Below are positions 4,993 through 13,453 of a stretch of DNA of 16,994 bases, piece by piece (the stretch's first letter is position 1; each line of letters opens with the position of its first letter). The stretch comes from an uncultured Eubacteriales bacterium (GTDB lineage Bacteria > Bacillota > Clostridia > Christensenellales > Borkfalkiaceae): positions 1 to 16,994 of the forward strand of contig USHO01000013.1 in NCBI GenBank assembly GCA_900554485.1, in the 5' to 3' direction. Below the pieces are notes generated by a model. The model made no database searches and was not told where the DNA came from. It was given only the letters and a program-made list of their open reading frames with translations. The translations under genes and the position numbers were made by a program.

Positions 4993-7106
4993 CCTTTGAC
5001 GCGACGATTTTTATCTTTTTTTGCAAGAATGATAAAATCTATTCTCCTGTTTGTAATATTGGCGTCCATAATGCCTATTCTGACTTCGTCGCCAAGCGTA
5101 TAGCAATGCTTACCGCTGCGAAGAGAAAACGTTTTTTCGTCGTAAGAGTACTGCCCGCGCGGAAGATCTCCTATAGGCGTGAAACCCTCGACTCCGTTTT
5201 CGAGTTCGGAAAACACCCCCGAAGACGTTACCCCGCTTATAACGGCGTCGAATTCTTCGCCGACGCGTTCGCTTGCGTAAGCCGCTTTATACAAATCGTC
5301 GACCGCTCTTTCCGCCTCGTCGGCTTTCTTTTCGTTTACGGACGACTGAACTGCCGCCTCCGGCGCAAAAGTCGAATAGCGTTCGTTAAGCGCAGCCATA
5401 TCCCCGTCAAGCGATGCCTTGACTATTCTGTGAACGATGAGATCGGGATACCGCCTTATAGGCGACGTAAAGTGGCAATAACACTTGCTGGATATACCGA
5501 AATGTCCGAGGTTTTCGGCACTGTATTTAGCCTTTTGCATAGAACGCAACATGACCTTATTGACGATCGGATAAACGGGTTCGCCTTCAATCTTTTTCAG
5601 CAATGCGGAGAAGTCCGACGGACGGCAATCGTCCGCTTTCCACTTCACCGATATACCCAAAGTACTTAAAAATGCGATAAAATCGGTCGCTTTTTCGGTT
5701 GACGGGCGTTCATGAACTCTGTATATACACGGAAGTTCGAGATAGTAGAGGTATTCGGCGATCTCTTCGTTGCAAAGCACCATAAATTCCTCTATTATCT
5801 TATATGCGTCGAGACTCGTTTGCGGCTCCACGTTTATAACTCCGTCATCAACCGAGATATGACTGTCGCGCACGTCGAGATCTATACTCCCGCGTTCGTT
5901 TCTTTTCGCCGTCAGCGCAAGTTGCAACAGCCGCATGTTTTCGATTTCGCCGACGAACTTTTTGTATTCCTTTCTGACCTGTTTATCTCCGTCGAGGATA
6001 GCCTGTACGGCGGTGTACGTCATCCGTTTAGCCGATTTTATCACGCTTTTACAGATTTCTCGGTTCACGACGTCGCCCGCAGGAGTTATCTCCATAACGC
6101 ATGACAGCGTAAGTCTCGGTTCTCCTTCGTTCAGCGAACATATTCCGTTTGACAATTCTTTCGGCAACATAGGTATTACCCTGTCGGGGAAATAAACGCT
6201 TGTCGAACGCGAATAAGCCTCTTCGTCAAGAGCGGTCTTCGGTCTTACATATTCGGAAACGTCGGCGATATGCACGCCGAGCATGAAATTGCCGTTTTTC
6301 AGAATTTCGACCTCGACAGCGTCGTCGAAATCACGACTGTCTTCGCCGTCGATAGTTATAATACAGCGTCCGGTAAAATCTTTTCTGCCGATAAACGCGT
6401 TATGCGGCACTTTTTGTTCTATCTTTGCGACCTCGTCGACAACGCCTTGAGGAAACGTTTCGGTGTATCCGTAAGACCTTATCACGGAATTTTCTTCGGC
6501 AGACAAATCTCCGCTTTTACCGAGTATTTCCCGAACTTTTCCCTCAGGATTATCTTTTTCGGGAAACGACACTATGTCTACGATTACCTTATCTCCCGCT
6601 TTCGCGCCCGCGGCAAGCGAAAACGGAACGCGCACGTCGTTATAATAATTTTTATCGTCGGGGCGGACAAAACCGAAAGTCCGCACTTTATAATACGTTC
6701 CGCCAAGAGACTTTACGCCGCGCGATAAAATTTTCACGACTTCTGCCTCGTCGGTCGAACCGCGATCGCTTTCGACGCGGCGTATAAGCACCTCGTCTTT
6801 ATTACATGCGCCGTTTAATTTTTTATGCGGAATGAAATAATTATCTCCGTTTCCGCCCGTAACGAACGCAAAACCGCGCTCGTTGCCGCGGATGATGCCT
6901 TTTATAAAACCGCCGTCTTCGGGGCGGTAAAATCTGCCGTCGACGTTGACGATAACGCCGTCGTTTTCAAGCCGACGCAGAATATCCTCTATCGCGCGAC
7001 GCTCAAACGTCGATTTCGTGCCGGTTTCGGCGAAAATCGTCTTTTTACCGATCCCCGTCCATTCGCCGGAAGTAAATTTGTCCGATATAAATTCGTATGC
7101 GTTCAT
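4989..7106 (-). CDS. rnr: Ribonuclease R (3'-5' exoribonuclease)
   Basis: A 705-residue processive exonuclease of the RNB family that degrades structured RNA and, with tmRNA-SmpB, the defective mRNAs on stalled ribosomes. Domains in order: winged-helix RNase R N-terminal region (about 1-60), two cold-shock/OB domains (about 65-200), the RNB catalytic domain (about 240-560) with the metal-binding set D253, D259, D261 and D262 in GEDSRDFDDA, and a C-terminal S1 domain (about 620-695) ending in a short basic tail. I chose the ATG at 7104-7106 because AAAGGAATT precedes it; a longer frame upstream would be read through a terminator hairpin and has no ribosome-binding site. It is followed by smpB and ssrA. 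Confidence 0.95.
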   Translation of the reverse strand: MNAYEFISDKFTSGEWTGIGKKTIFAETGTKSTFERRAIEDILRRLENDGVIVNVDGRFYRPEDGGFIKGIIRGNERGFAFVTGGNGDNYFIPHKKLNGACNKDEVLIRRVESDRGSTDEAEVVKILSRGVKSLGGTYYKVRTFGFVRPDDKNYYNDVRVPFSLAAGAKAGDKVIVDIVSFPEKDNPEGKVREILGKSGDLSAEENSVIRSYGYTETFPQGVVDEVAKIEQKVPHNAFIGRKDFTGRCIITIDGEDSRDFDDAVEVEILKNGNFMLGVHIADVSEYVRPKTALDEEAYSRSTSVYFPDRVIPMLPKELSNGICSLNEGEPRLTLSCVMEITPAGDVVNREICKSVIKSAKRMTYTAVQAILDGDKQVRKEYKKFVGEIENMRLLQLALTAKRNERGSIDLDVRDSHISVDDGVINVEPQTSLDAYKIIEEFMVLCNEEIAEYLYYLELPCIYRVHERPSTEKATDFIAFLSTLGISVKWKADDCRPSDFSALLKKIEGEPVYPIVNKVMLRSMQKAKYSAENLGHFGISSKCYCHFTSPIRRYPDLIVHRIVKASLDGDMAALNERYSTFAPEAAVQSSVNEKKADEAERAVDDLYKAAYASERVGEEFDAVISGVTSSGVFSELENGVEGFTPIGDLPRGQYSYDEKTFSLRSGKHCYTLGDEVRIGIMDANITNRRIDFIILAKKDKNRRVKG

Positions 7107-7116
7107 AATTCCTTTC

Positions 7117-7149
7117 AAAAAAATAAGCGGGCGCGATTTTCGCGCCCGC
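7117..7149 (-). terminator. Strong hairpin with T-run between secG and rnr
   Basis: A perfect 10-bp stem GCGGGCGCGA/TCGCGCCCGC (7127-7136 and 7140-7149), 3-nt loop, followed on the minus strand by TTATTTTTTT. It begins 15 nt after the secG stop and ends directly before the rnr ribosome-binding site. It looks like a full intrinsic terminator; no separate rnr promoter was found between it and rnr, so it may act as an attenuator or 3'-end stabiliser. Confidence 0.8.
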
Positions 7150-7164
7150 AAAAAAGCATATTTA

Positions 7165-7449
7165 TCAGTCGGTAATACGGAAAACTATAATGCAGAAAGC
7201 AATCATTGCGATAGCCATTATCGAAACCGCGATGACCGTAAGTTTTCTCAACTTATGTTCCATAGTTTTACCTTTATTTTTACCGTAGAAAGTTTCCTGC
7301 TGACCGCCGAGCGCGCTTATGCCGTTGGAATTGCTGGGCTGCATCATGACGATTACTATAACGAACAACGCGCAAAGAACCGCAACGATAAGCAACGGAA
7401 TGCAAATCTTGGACGCCGTATTGAATGAAATAAGCAGATTTTCTAACAT
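7165..7449 (-). CDS. secG: Preprotein translocase subunit SecG
   Basis: A 94-residue membrane protein, the auxiliary subunit of the SecYEG export channel. Two hydrophobic segments are visible: one in the first third (CIPLLIVAVLCALFVIVIV) and one near the end (LTVIAVSIMAIAMIAFCIIV), separated by a polar loop SNSNGISALGGQQETFYGK that matches the G-rich loop of SecG. I chose the ATG at 7447-7449 with GGAG 12 nt upstream; an in-frame TTG at 7467 would add six residues but lies on that same GGAG and has no site of its own. It is slightly longer than many SecG proteins. Between gpmI and rnr this is the expected neighbour set, and its own promoter lies at 7494-7522. Confidence 0.93.
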   Translation of the reverse strand: MLENLLISFNTASKICIPLLIVAVLCALFVIVIVMMQPSNSNGISALGGQQETFYGKNKGKTMEHKLRKLTVIAVSIMAIAMIAFCIIVFRITD

Positions 7450-7493
7450 AATATATATCGTCTCCAAATGTACAAAATTTACAAAGCGTTACT

Positions 7494-7522
7494 ATTTTAG
7501 CATAATATCCGACGAATGGCAA
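7494..7522 (-). promoter_or_regulatory. Probable secG promoter
   Basis: TTGCCA (7517-7522) and TAAAAT (7494-7499) with a 17-nt spacer, in the 98-bp gap after gpmI. It would start RNA about 38 nt before the secG ATG and could drive secG and, past the hairpin at 7117-7149, rnr. Confidence 0.65.
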
Positions 7523-7547
7523 GCGTTTGAACGCGACTTAAAGCAAA

Positions 7548-9098
7548 TTATTTGACTATAAGCGATTTACCTGTCATCTCGGCGGGGATTTTTTCGCCCA
7601 TTACTTCCAAAAGCGTGGGCGCAATATCAGCCAGAATGCCGCCGTCTCTTAATTTAACGTCTTTGAACTGCTCGCTTGCCAGTATAAAAGGCACGCGGTT
7701 GGTCGTATGCGCGGTGAACGGCGAACCGTCTTCAGCGATCATCTTGTCGGCATTGCCGTGGTCGGCAGTGATAAGGCAACTTCCGCCCTTTTTAAGCACG
7801 GCGTCGGTTATCTTCGCGATGCAGTCTTCTACGGTTTTCACGGCTTTGACCGCCGCGTCGAGAACACCGGTATGTCCTACCATATCGCAGTTGGCGTAAT
7901 TGAGAATGATTACGTCGAATTTGTCGGACTCGATCTCTTCGAGTACTTTATCCGTAACGAGATATGCGCTCATTTCGGGTTGCAGGTCGTAAGTGGCGAC
8001 CTTCGGAGAAGGTATGAGATCTCTGTATTCGTTCTTTTCGGGCGCCTCTACACCGCCGTTGAAGAAGAACGTAACGTGCGCGTATTTTTCGGTTTCGGCT
8101 ATACGAAGTTGGGTATAACCGTTATCGGAAAGATATTTGCCGAGAGTATTGTGAAGTTCCTGTTTCCCGAATGCTATTCTGACGTGAGAGAACGTAGCGT
8201 CATACTTGGTAAATCCGACGTAATTAAGACCGAGCAGACCGGTTTTTCTTTCAAATCCGTCGAATTTTTCTTCGGTGAAAGCCCTGGTTATTTCTCTCGC
8301 TCTGTCGGGACGGAAATTATAGAATATGACGCTGTCGCCCTTTTCGATAAGCCCTACGGGAGCGCCGTTTTCATATATGTTTACGGGTACGACGAATTCG
8401 TCGGTAACGCCCGCCTTATAACTCTCTTCGACGGCGGTTTTCGCATCCGTAGCCTTAACGCCGTTGCCGACGGTCATCGCGTCGTACGCTTTGACAACCC
8501 TTTCCCAACGGTTATCTCTGTCCATAGCGTAATATCTGCCGCTTACGGTAGCGATTTTACCGACGCCGAGTTCTTTCATCTTGTCTTCGAGTTCGGCTAT
8601 AAATTCGACGCCGCTTGTCGGAGAAACGTCTCTGCCGTCCATAAAGCAGTGAACGAAAACGTCGTTCACGCCGCGTCTTTTAGCCATTTCGAGAAGGGCG
8701 AAAAGATGGGTTATATGGCTGTGAACGCCGCCTGACGACAAAAGTCCGTAAAGGTGAAGTTTCTTGCCGGAATTCTTCGCGCCGTCCATAGCGGAAATAA
8801 GTTCGGGATTTTCAAAAAAGTCGCCGTCCTCGATGGACTTGGTAATTCTCGTAAGATCCTGATAGACTATTCTGCCTGCGCCCATGTTGAGGTGCCCGAC
8901 CTCGCTGTTGCCCATCTGCCCGTCGGGAAGACCGACGGAAAGTCCGCTTGCGCCGAGGTTGGTCGACGGATATTTTTTCATTAAATTTGCGATTACGCCT
9001 TCGTGAGCAATGGCTATCGCGTTGCCGTGTTCGTCTTTATTAAGCCCGTAACCGTCCATAATAAACAGACATACGGGTCTGGTTTGCATCTTGACCAT
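7548..9098 (-). CDS. gpmI: 2,3-bisphosphoglycerate-independent phosphoglycerate mutase
   Basis: A 516-residue cytosolic, metal-dependent glycolytic enzyme of the alkaline-phosphatase superfamily that interconverts 3- and 2-phosphoglycerate. Family motifs in order: the N-terminal metal aspartate in FIMDGYGLN (D15), the phosphoserine loop GLPDGQMGNSEVGH with S65, FMDGRDVSPTS, the substrate arginines in NFRPDRARE, and the second metal cluster ILNYANCDMVGHTG and TADHGNAD. All are present and the length is normal. The ATG is preceded by GGAGG 5 nt upstream. A promoter lies at 9171-9199, and the divergent small gene at 9293 shares the intergenic region. Glycolytic genes commonly stand next to secG and rnr in Clostridia. 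Confidence 0.97.
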   Translation of the reverse strand: MVKMQTRPVCLFIMDGYGLNKDEHGNAIAIAHEGVIANLMKKYPSTNLGASGLSVGLPDGQMGNSEVGHLNMGAGRIVYQDLTRITKSIEDGDFFENPELISAMDGAKNSGKKLHLYGLLSSGGVHSHITHLFALLEMAKRRGVNDVFVHCFMDGRDVSPTSGVEFIAELEDKMKELGVGKIATVSGRYYAMDRDNRWERVVKAYDAMTVGNGVKATDAKTAVEESYKAGVTDEFVVPVNIYENGAPVGLIEKGDSVIFYNFRPDRAREITRAFTEEKFDGFERKTGLLGLNYVGFTKYDATFSHVRIAFGKQELHNTLGKYLSDNGYTQLRIAETEKYAHVTFFFNGGVEAPEKNEYRDLIPSPKVATYDLQPEMSAYLVTDKVLEEIESDKFDVIILNYANCDMVGHTGVLDAAVKAVKTVEDCIAKITDAVLKKGGSCLITADHGNADKMIAEDGSPFTAHTTNRVPFILASEQFKDVKLRDGGILADIAPTLLEVMGEKIPAEMTGKSLIVK

Positions 9099-9170
9099 AT
9101 TCGCCTCCGTTAGTCGGGAGTAACTTCAATCTATTGACATTTACCCGACCGAAAATCTTTTTACGACTAT

Positions 9171-9199
9171 ATTATATACCAAAATATCGTAAAACGCAA
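9171..9199 (-). promoter_or_regulatory. Probable gpmI promoter
   Basis: TTGCGT (9194-9199) and a perfect TATAAT (9171-9176) with a 17-nt spacer. The 5' leader would be about 65 nt and ends in a good GGAGG site. Confidence 0.7.
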
Positions 9200-9292
9200 T
9201 CGCCGTAACGAAATTTTTTCAAATTCCGTCGCGGCGAATAATTTATGCAATACCTGCGCATACTGTAATCGGGCAAACGCGGGAGGACTATA

Positions 9293-9475
9293 ATGGAAAA
9301 AGGATTTATATGCGGAATGATCGCGGGCGTCCTTGCGGGCGCGGTGATCGTCGCAAATTCTTATAAGGCGAGAAAACTCGTCAAAGACGGTCAGGAACAA
9401 ATCAAAAAAAAGGTTTCCGAAATGACCGAAAACCAAAATAAAAAATCCGATTCTTACGAAGAACTCGGAGAATAA
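9293..9475 (+). CDS. Small YtxH-like single-pass membrane protein
   Basis: A 60-residue protein with one hydrophobic segment near the N-terminus (about residues 5-21, FICGMIAGVLAGAVIVA) followed by a charged, mostly helical tail rich in K, E, Q and N. This is the general shape of YtxH/gas-vesicle-like small membrane proteins; the match is by architecture only and no function can be given. The start is well supported by GGGAGG 6 nt upstream. It is the only supported plus-strand gene here. I saw no good promoter within the 194 bp shared with gpmI. A strong terminator follows directly after the stop codon, which itself supports a transcribed gene. Confidence 0.75.
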   Translation: MEKGFICGMIAGVLAGAVIVANSYKARKLVKDGQEQIKKKVSEMTENQNKKSDSYEELGE

Positions 9476-9481
9476 AACGCG

Positions 9482-10390
9482 TTACCGACGCCCTATAAAT
9501 TCGCGTATAAGCGAGTTATAGGGCGTTTTTTCCGCATTAAGCGGTTTTACATACTTCAAAAACTCTTTAAGGCGCGCGATAGCTTTCGCGCCCGACTCGC
9601 CTGTGGCGCTAACGGACAACAGATCGCCCTCGACGACGCTTTTATATACGCCGGGTTCATACCCGATAAAACTGTCGATTTCGTAATCGGCAAGCTTTTT
9701 GAACGGCATGACGAAATTTTCTTCGCCGCGTCTTACGCTTGCGAAATACTCTGCGGTTTCGTCGGCATCGCGACCGCGGAACAGTTTATCCCTCGCAATT
9801 CTTCGCATAAATCTTACATATTCGGGTTGAAGGATATTTCCGTCGCCGTAAGAGATACGCGTTCTTACGCTGATATAAATTTTTGCCGTAATTTCTTTCG
9901 GAGCGGTTATGACCGACGGATTGAGCGCGTGAATACCCTCGAATATGACGAGTTCGCCCGGCAGACGTTTAAGTTTTACGGTCTTGTCGCTGCGCGATGT
10001 CTTTGTGAAGTCGAAAATCGGCACGTCGACTTCTTCGCCTGCGAATATACGCGAGATATGCTCGCTTAAAAGTTCGCCGTCTATGCGCGACGGAGCCTCG
10101 TAATCTACGGTATCGCGTTCGGCGTCGGTTACCGACTTGAAATAATTGTCGAGAGAAACCGTATGCGTACTTACGCCGTCGCGATCGAGCATGTCTTCGA
10201 GCATATGAGCGGTAGTCGTTTTACCCGATCCCGACGGACCGGACAACAATATAATCGGTCTTTCTTCGGCATGCCTTTCGATGTCGTCTTTTATCTCGCT
10301 CAGGCGGGATGCGTATTCCTCGTCCGTTTTTTCAAATTCGCCGTCGTCGGCGTAACGTCCGTTAAGTTCTTCAATCGCAACTATTTTCAT
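9482..10390 (-). CDS. Uridine-kinase-like P-loop kinase
   Basis: A 302-residue protein of the uridine kinase/phosphoribulokinase P-loop family. Walker A is GPSGSGKTT (51-59); SLDNYF (79-84) matches the uridine kinase substrate loop; the Walker B-like strand LVIFEGIHAL carries E151; an arginine-rich lid RFMRRIARDKLFRGR lies at about 193-207. It has about 45 residues before Walker A and a C-terminal extension, so it is longer than the canonical enzyme of about 210 residues. It resembles the kinase half of long uridine-kinase homologues that carry an extra N-terminal domain. Nucleoside phosphorylation is likely but the substrate is not proven. It starts 7 nt after DUF1667 without a clear Shine-Dalgarno site, suggesting coupling. 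The 3' end encodes the opposite-strand terminator. Confidence 0.82.
   Translation of the reverse strand: MKIVAIEELNGRYADDGEFEKTDEEYASRLSEIKDDIERHAEERPIILLSGPSGSGKTTTAHMLEDMLDRDGVSTHTVSLDNYFKSVTDAERDTVDYEAPSRIDGELLSEHISRIFAGEEVDVPIFDFTKTSRSDKTVKLKRLPGELVIFEGIHALNPSVITAPKEITAKIYISVRTRISYGDGNILQPEYVRFMRRIARDKLFRGRDADETAEYFASVRRGEENFVMPFKKLADYEIDSFIGYEPGVYKSVVEGDLLSVSATGESGAKAIARLKEFLKYVKPLNAEKTPYNSLIREFIGRR
9488..9531 (+). terminator. Terminator of the small plus-strand gene, inside a convergent coding sequence
   Basis: An 11-bp perfect stem ACGCCCTATAA/TTATAGGGCGT, with a further inner pairing TTCGC/GCGAG, ends in six T residues on the plus strand. It lies wholly within the last codons of the convergent kinase-like gene (9482-10390). 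On the minus strand no T-run follows directly. Confidence 0.85.
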
Positions 10391-10397
10391 ATTTCAA

Positions 10398-10751
10398 TCA
10401 GCCGAAATTTCCCGTCGCGACAAGATCGACGCCGTCGGCTATATCCTTTACTATTATGTCGCCGACCCGCACGGGGAGAACGCACGACGCGGCGTTTATA
10501 CGTTGCATCACGTCGAACATTTCGGATTTTCTGACGGGAGCGGCGGTTTTTACGCACACCATCGTACCGTCGGTCGCCCTTACGGAAGACGTAACGACCC
10601 TCATCGGGCAAACGACTTCGGTTTCGGCGTAGGCTTTACCCCGCGGACATGAGTTACCGCGTACGGCGACTACTTTATTATCGTATTCGAGATCGACCTC
10701 GATGTGACACCCCATAGGGCATTCTATACACGTCAGTTCTTTCGTAATCAT
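10398..10751 (-). CDS. DUF1667 cysteine-motif protein
   Basis: A 117-residue cytosolic protein with the DUF1667 signature: CIECPMGC near the N-terminus (C8, C11, C15), then C35 in NSCPRGK and C48 in VVCPMR. The spacing suggests an iron-sulfur or zinc centre, which is inference. DUF1667 genes are known to stand beside FAD-dependent dehydrogenase genes of the GlpA type, where the protein probably passes electrons in place of GlpC. That is the context here: the start codon overlaps the stop of the preceding FAD/NAD(P) oxidoreductase in an ATGA, so the two are translationally coupled and likely made in equal amounts. The chemistry of the family is not well established. Confidence 0.88.
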   Translation of the reverse strand: MITKELTCIECPMGCHIEVDLEYDNKVVAVRGNSCPRGKAYAETEVVCPMRVVTSSVRATDGTMVCVKTAAPVRKSEMFDVMQRINAASCVLPVRVGDIIVKDIADGVDLVATGNFG

Positions 10752-12004
10752 TCGCCGACCTCCAGAGAAACCGTCAGTTTACCGCTTAATTCCGCAACCT
10801 TTGCGGCGGGAAGTACGAGCTTTTCCATTTCGCCCGGAGCGACAACCCGTTTTTTCAGTCTTACGATTTCTTTTTCGCCGTCTTTCGCAACTACGGCGCA
10901 ATTTTTATATTCGCCTCGCACGCGGAAAAAAAGTCTGACGTCGCCCTTGTCGTTCTTGTCTATTTTCTGTGGCAGGACGTAAGACACCTTGTCTCCGTTC
11001 GTCGTTTCTATCGTATCTTTCGGCGTTTCTCCGCTTCTGACGTATGCGGCGGCTGCCCTGCCTGCGATTTCAGCCTCGTCGGACACGAAATCGACAAGAT
11101 CGTGAACCTGCAACGCGTTGCCGCATGCGAACACGCCGGGAATCGAAGTTTCGCGGTTCTGATATACGACCGCACCTTTGGTTGCGGGCGACATCTCGAT
11201 GCCCGCGCCTTCGGCAAGTTCGTTTTCGGGGATAAGTCCGACCGAGAACAAAACGGTATCGCAGTTAAAGTGTTTTTCGCTGCCCGGTATCGGCTTTCTG
11301 TTTTCGTCGACCTCGGCGACCACTACGCCCGTAACTCTGTCCTTCCCCTCGATTTCGACTATCGTATGACTCAGATACAGAGGAATTCCGAAGTCGTCGA
11401 GACACTGCGCGATATTACGTTTAAGTCCGCTCGAATACGGCATAAGCTCGAATACCGCTTTGACGGACGCGCCCTCGAGAGTCATTCTTCTTGCCATTAT
11501 AAGCCCTATATCGCCCGACCCGAGTATGACGACGTTTTTACCGACGAGATAACCCTTTATGTTGGCGTATTTCTGAGCCGTACCGGCAGAATAAATACCC
11601 GCAGGTCTTGTACCGGCGATATTCAGCGCGCCCCTGCTGCGCTCTCTGCAACCCGTTGCGATAACGACCGCTTTCGGTTTTAACGTAAACACGCCTTCGG
11701 ACGGGCTTATCGCCGTTATGAGTTTATCTTTGCCGAGCGACAAAACCGTCGTTTCGGTCATGACTTTTATCCGCCTTTCGGCAACGCCGCTCTGAAACCT
11801 CGCCGCATATTCCGGACCTGCAAGACTTTCTTTGAACCTCGTAAGCCCGAACCCGTTGTGAATGCACTGATTGAGTATTCCGCCGGTTTTCTTTTCGCGT
11901 TCCAGTATAACTATGTCTTCGACGCCGGCGTCATAAGCCGCTATCGCGGCGGCAAGCCCTGCCGGACCTCCGCCGATAATCGCTATATCGCAAAATCCGT
12001 TCAT
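10748..12004 (-). CDS. FAD/NAD(P)-dependent oxidoreductase, second subunit of a GlpA-like system
   Basis: A 418-residue pyridine-nucleotide-disulfide-type flavoprotein. The FAD Rossmann motif GGGPAGLAAA lies at 11-20, followed by GGILNQCIHNGFG, a signature of the partner flavoproteins of GlpA/DUF1667 clusters. ATGCRERSRG is at 117-126, the NAD(P) motif LGSGDIGLIM at 161-170, and a C-terminal FAD motif GVFACGNALQVHDLVDFVSDE follows. I chose the ATG at 12002-12004, which forms an ATGA overlap with the upstream stop and has GGGGGTGA before it; a longer frame would extend into the neighbour. It probably moves electrons from the GlpA-like dehydrogenase to NAD(P) or another carrier. Its own stop overlaps the DUF1667 start. 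Confidence 0.9.
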   Translation of the reverse strand: MNGFCDIAIIGGGPAGLAAAIAAYDAGVEDIVILEREKKTGGILNQCIHNGFGLTRFKESLAGPEYAARFQSGVAERRIKVMTETTVLSLGKDKLITAISPSEGVFTLKPKAVVIATGCRERSRGALNIAGTRPAGIYSAGTAQKYANIKGYLVGKNVVILGSGDIGLIMARRMTLEGASVKAVFELMPYSSGLKRNIAQCLDDFGIPLYLSHTIVEIEGKDRVTGVVVAEVDENRKPIPGSEKHFNCDTVLFSVGLIPENELAEGAGIEMSPATKGAVVYQNRETSIPGVFACGNALQVHDLVDFVSDEAEIAGRAAAAYVRSGETPKDTIETTNGDKVSYVLPQKIDKNDKGDVRLFFRVRGEYKNCAVVAKDGEKEIVRLKKRVVAPGEMEKLVLPAAKVAELSGKLTVSLEVGE

Positions 12005-13440
12005 TTCGTCACCCCCGACAGCAGTTCGGAACCGTTGCCGCACTTAGTGATTTCTTCCATCGGTATGCCTGCCTCTCTCGCGATGATTTCGACGACCGAC
12101 GGCTGACAAAAACCGCCCTGACACCTGCCCATTCCGGCGCGCGTTCTGCGCTTGACGGAATCCACCGTGGTCGCCTTAGGGTTCTCCTTTATGGCGCGGA
12201 TAATTTCGCCCTCGGTTATCTGTTCGCACCGACAGACTATCCTGCCGTAGGCGGGATCTTTCTTTATGAGTTCGTTTTTCTCTTCCGCGGAAAGATTTTT
12301 GAAGAAACAATCGGGTTCTCTGGTCGGATTGAAGTTGGACGTCTTTTTAAGCGTAAGACGTTTAGACAACAATTTTTCTACGACGTATTTACCTATCGCC
12401 GGCGCGGAAGTAAGCCCGGGCGATTCTATGCCGACAATGTGGAATATTCCTTCGTTTTTTTCGCTTTCGCGGATAATGAAGTCGTGGCGATCATTATACG
12501 CCCTTACCCCCGCGAACGAGGTTATCGAATCGTTTATCGGCGGCTTTTTGCACATCGTGTTTGCCCTCGATATTATCTCGGACAGTCCGCCGCGCGTCGT
12601 TGCGGTGTCGCCGTTTTCGCAATTTTCCGCGGTAGGACCTAAAATAACGTTGCCGTCGACGGTATCGGAAATCAGTATGCCTTTGCCCTTTTCGGTCGGC
12701 GTGAAGAAAAGCGTATGTCTGACGAACCCGCCGTCCTTTTTATCCAGCAGTATATATTCGCCCCTGCGACCGTGTACCGGAATATCGTCGCCTGCAAGCG
12801 CGGCGATCTTACCGCTGCCGAGTCCGGCGCAGTTTACTATCGTTTTCGCCCTGACTTCGTTGCCGTCTTTGGAATACAACTCGTAACAATTATCCTCGTC
12901 GTTACGGTATATTTTTACGACCTCAAAGTTTCTGATGAGTTTCGCGCCGTTGTCCATGGCGTTGCCTATCGCCGCTATAGTGAGTTCGTACGGGCAGATA
13001 ATTCCTCCGCCGCGGGCAAACAACGCGCCTTTCGCATCGTCCGAAACGTTCGGTTCCAGTTTTTTAAGTTCTTCGGCGGAAATGATCTCCAGCCTATCGA
13101 CACCGTTGGTTTCACCGCGTTTTTTAAGGATTTCAAGCGTCTTCAGGTCCTCGGCGGTAAACGCTACCACGAGAGAACCGTTATTTTTGTACTTAACCCC
13201 GAGTTCGCATGCGATTGCGGGCATCATAGCCGCGCCCTCCACGTTAAACTTTGCTTTAAGACTGCCCTCTGCGGCATCGAACCCCGCGTGCACTATACCG
13301 CTGTTCGCCTTACTCTGCCCCATGCAGACGTCGCTCTCTTTTTCGAGCATAACGGCATCCAGTTTATATCTGGCAAGGTTTCTCAGCACGAATGCGCCGA
13401 TAACCCCTCCGCCGATAACAGCCACGTCAAAATTTGCCAT
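12001..13440 (-). CDS. GlpA-like FAD-dependent dehydrogenase with C-terminal BFD-type [2Fe-2S] domain
   Basis: A 479-residue DAO-fold flavoprotein. The FAD motif VIGGGVIG is at 8-15, with SKANSGIVHAGFD (43-55) typical of anaerobic glycerol-3-phosphate dehydrogenase and related L-2-hydroxyglutarate oxidases, and SPGLTSAPAIG (340-350) near the FAD end. The C-terminal domain carries C403-x-C405 and C440-x4-C445 (CRCEQ and GRCQGGFC), the BFD-type [2Fe-2S] pattern found in GlpA. Glycerol-3-phosphate oxidation is the most likely role; another 2-hydroxy acid is possible. It starts 13 nt after the HAD phosphatase gene with AGAGGT as binding site and overlaps the next flavoprotein gene by ATGA. No glycerol kinase or glpF lies in the window. 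Confidence 0.87.
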   Translation of the reverse strand: MANFDVAVIGGGVIGAFVLRNLARYKLDAVMLEKESDVCMGQSKANSGIVHAGFDAAEGSLKAKFNVEGAAMMPAIACELGVKYKNNGSLVVAFTAEDLKTLEILKKRGETNGVDRLEIISAEELKKLEPNVSDDAKGALFARGGGIICPYELTIAAIGNAMDNGAKLIRNFEVVKIYRNDEDNCYELYSKDGNEVRAKTIVNCAGLGSGKIAALAGDDIPVHGRRGEYILLDKKDGGFVRHTLFFTPTEKGKGILISDTVDGNVILGPTAENCENGDTATTRGGLSEIISRANTMCKKPPINDSITSFAGVRAYNDRHDFIIRESEKNEGIFHIVGIESPGLTSAPAIGKYVVEKLLSKRLTLKKTSNFNPTREPDCFFKNLSAEEKNELIKKDPAYGRIVCRCEQITEGEIIRAIKENPKATTVDSVKRRTRAGMGRCQGGFCQPSVVEIIAREAGIPMEEITKCGNGSELLSGVTK

Positions 13441-13453
13441 ATATTTTTACCTC

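Noticed and set aside
4740..5669. A 309-codon plus-strand ORF opposite rnr and smpB
   Set aside because: It is antisense to well-supported domains of RNase R and SmpB, has no family motif, and such open frames are common here because of the codon use of the minus-strand genes.
7707..8735. A 342-codon plus-strand ORF opposite gpmI
   Set aside because: gpmI has all catalytic motifs on the other strand; the antisense frame shows no recognisable domain or ribosome-binding site.
9134..9176. TTGACA on the plus strand (9134-9139) near TATATT as a promoter for the small plus-strand gene
   Set aside because: The spacing to the nearest -10-like box is about 28 nt, too long, and it lies over 110 nt from the ATG; the same region fits a gpmI promoter on the other strand better.
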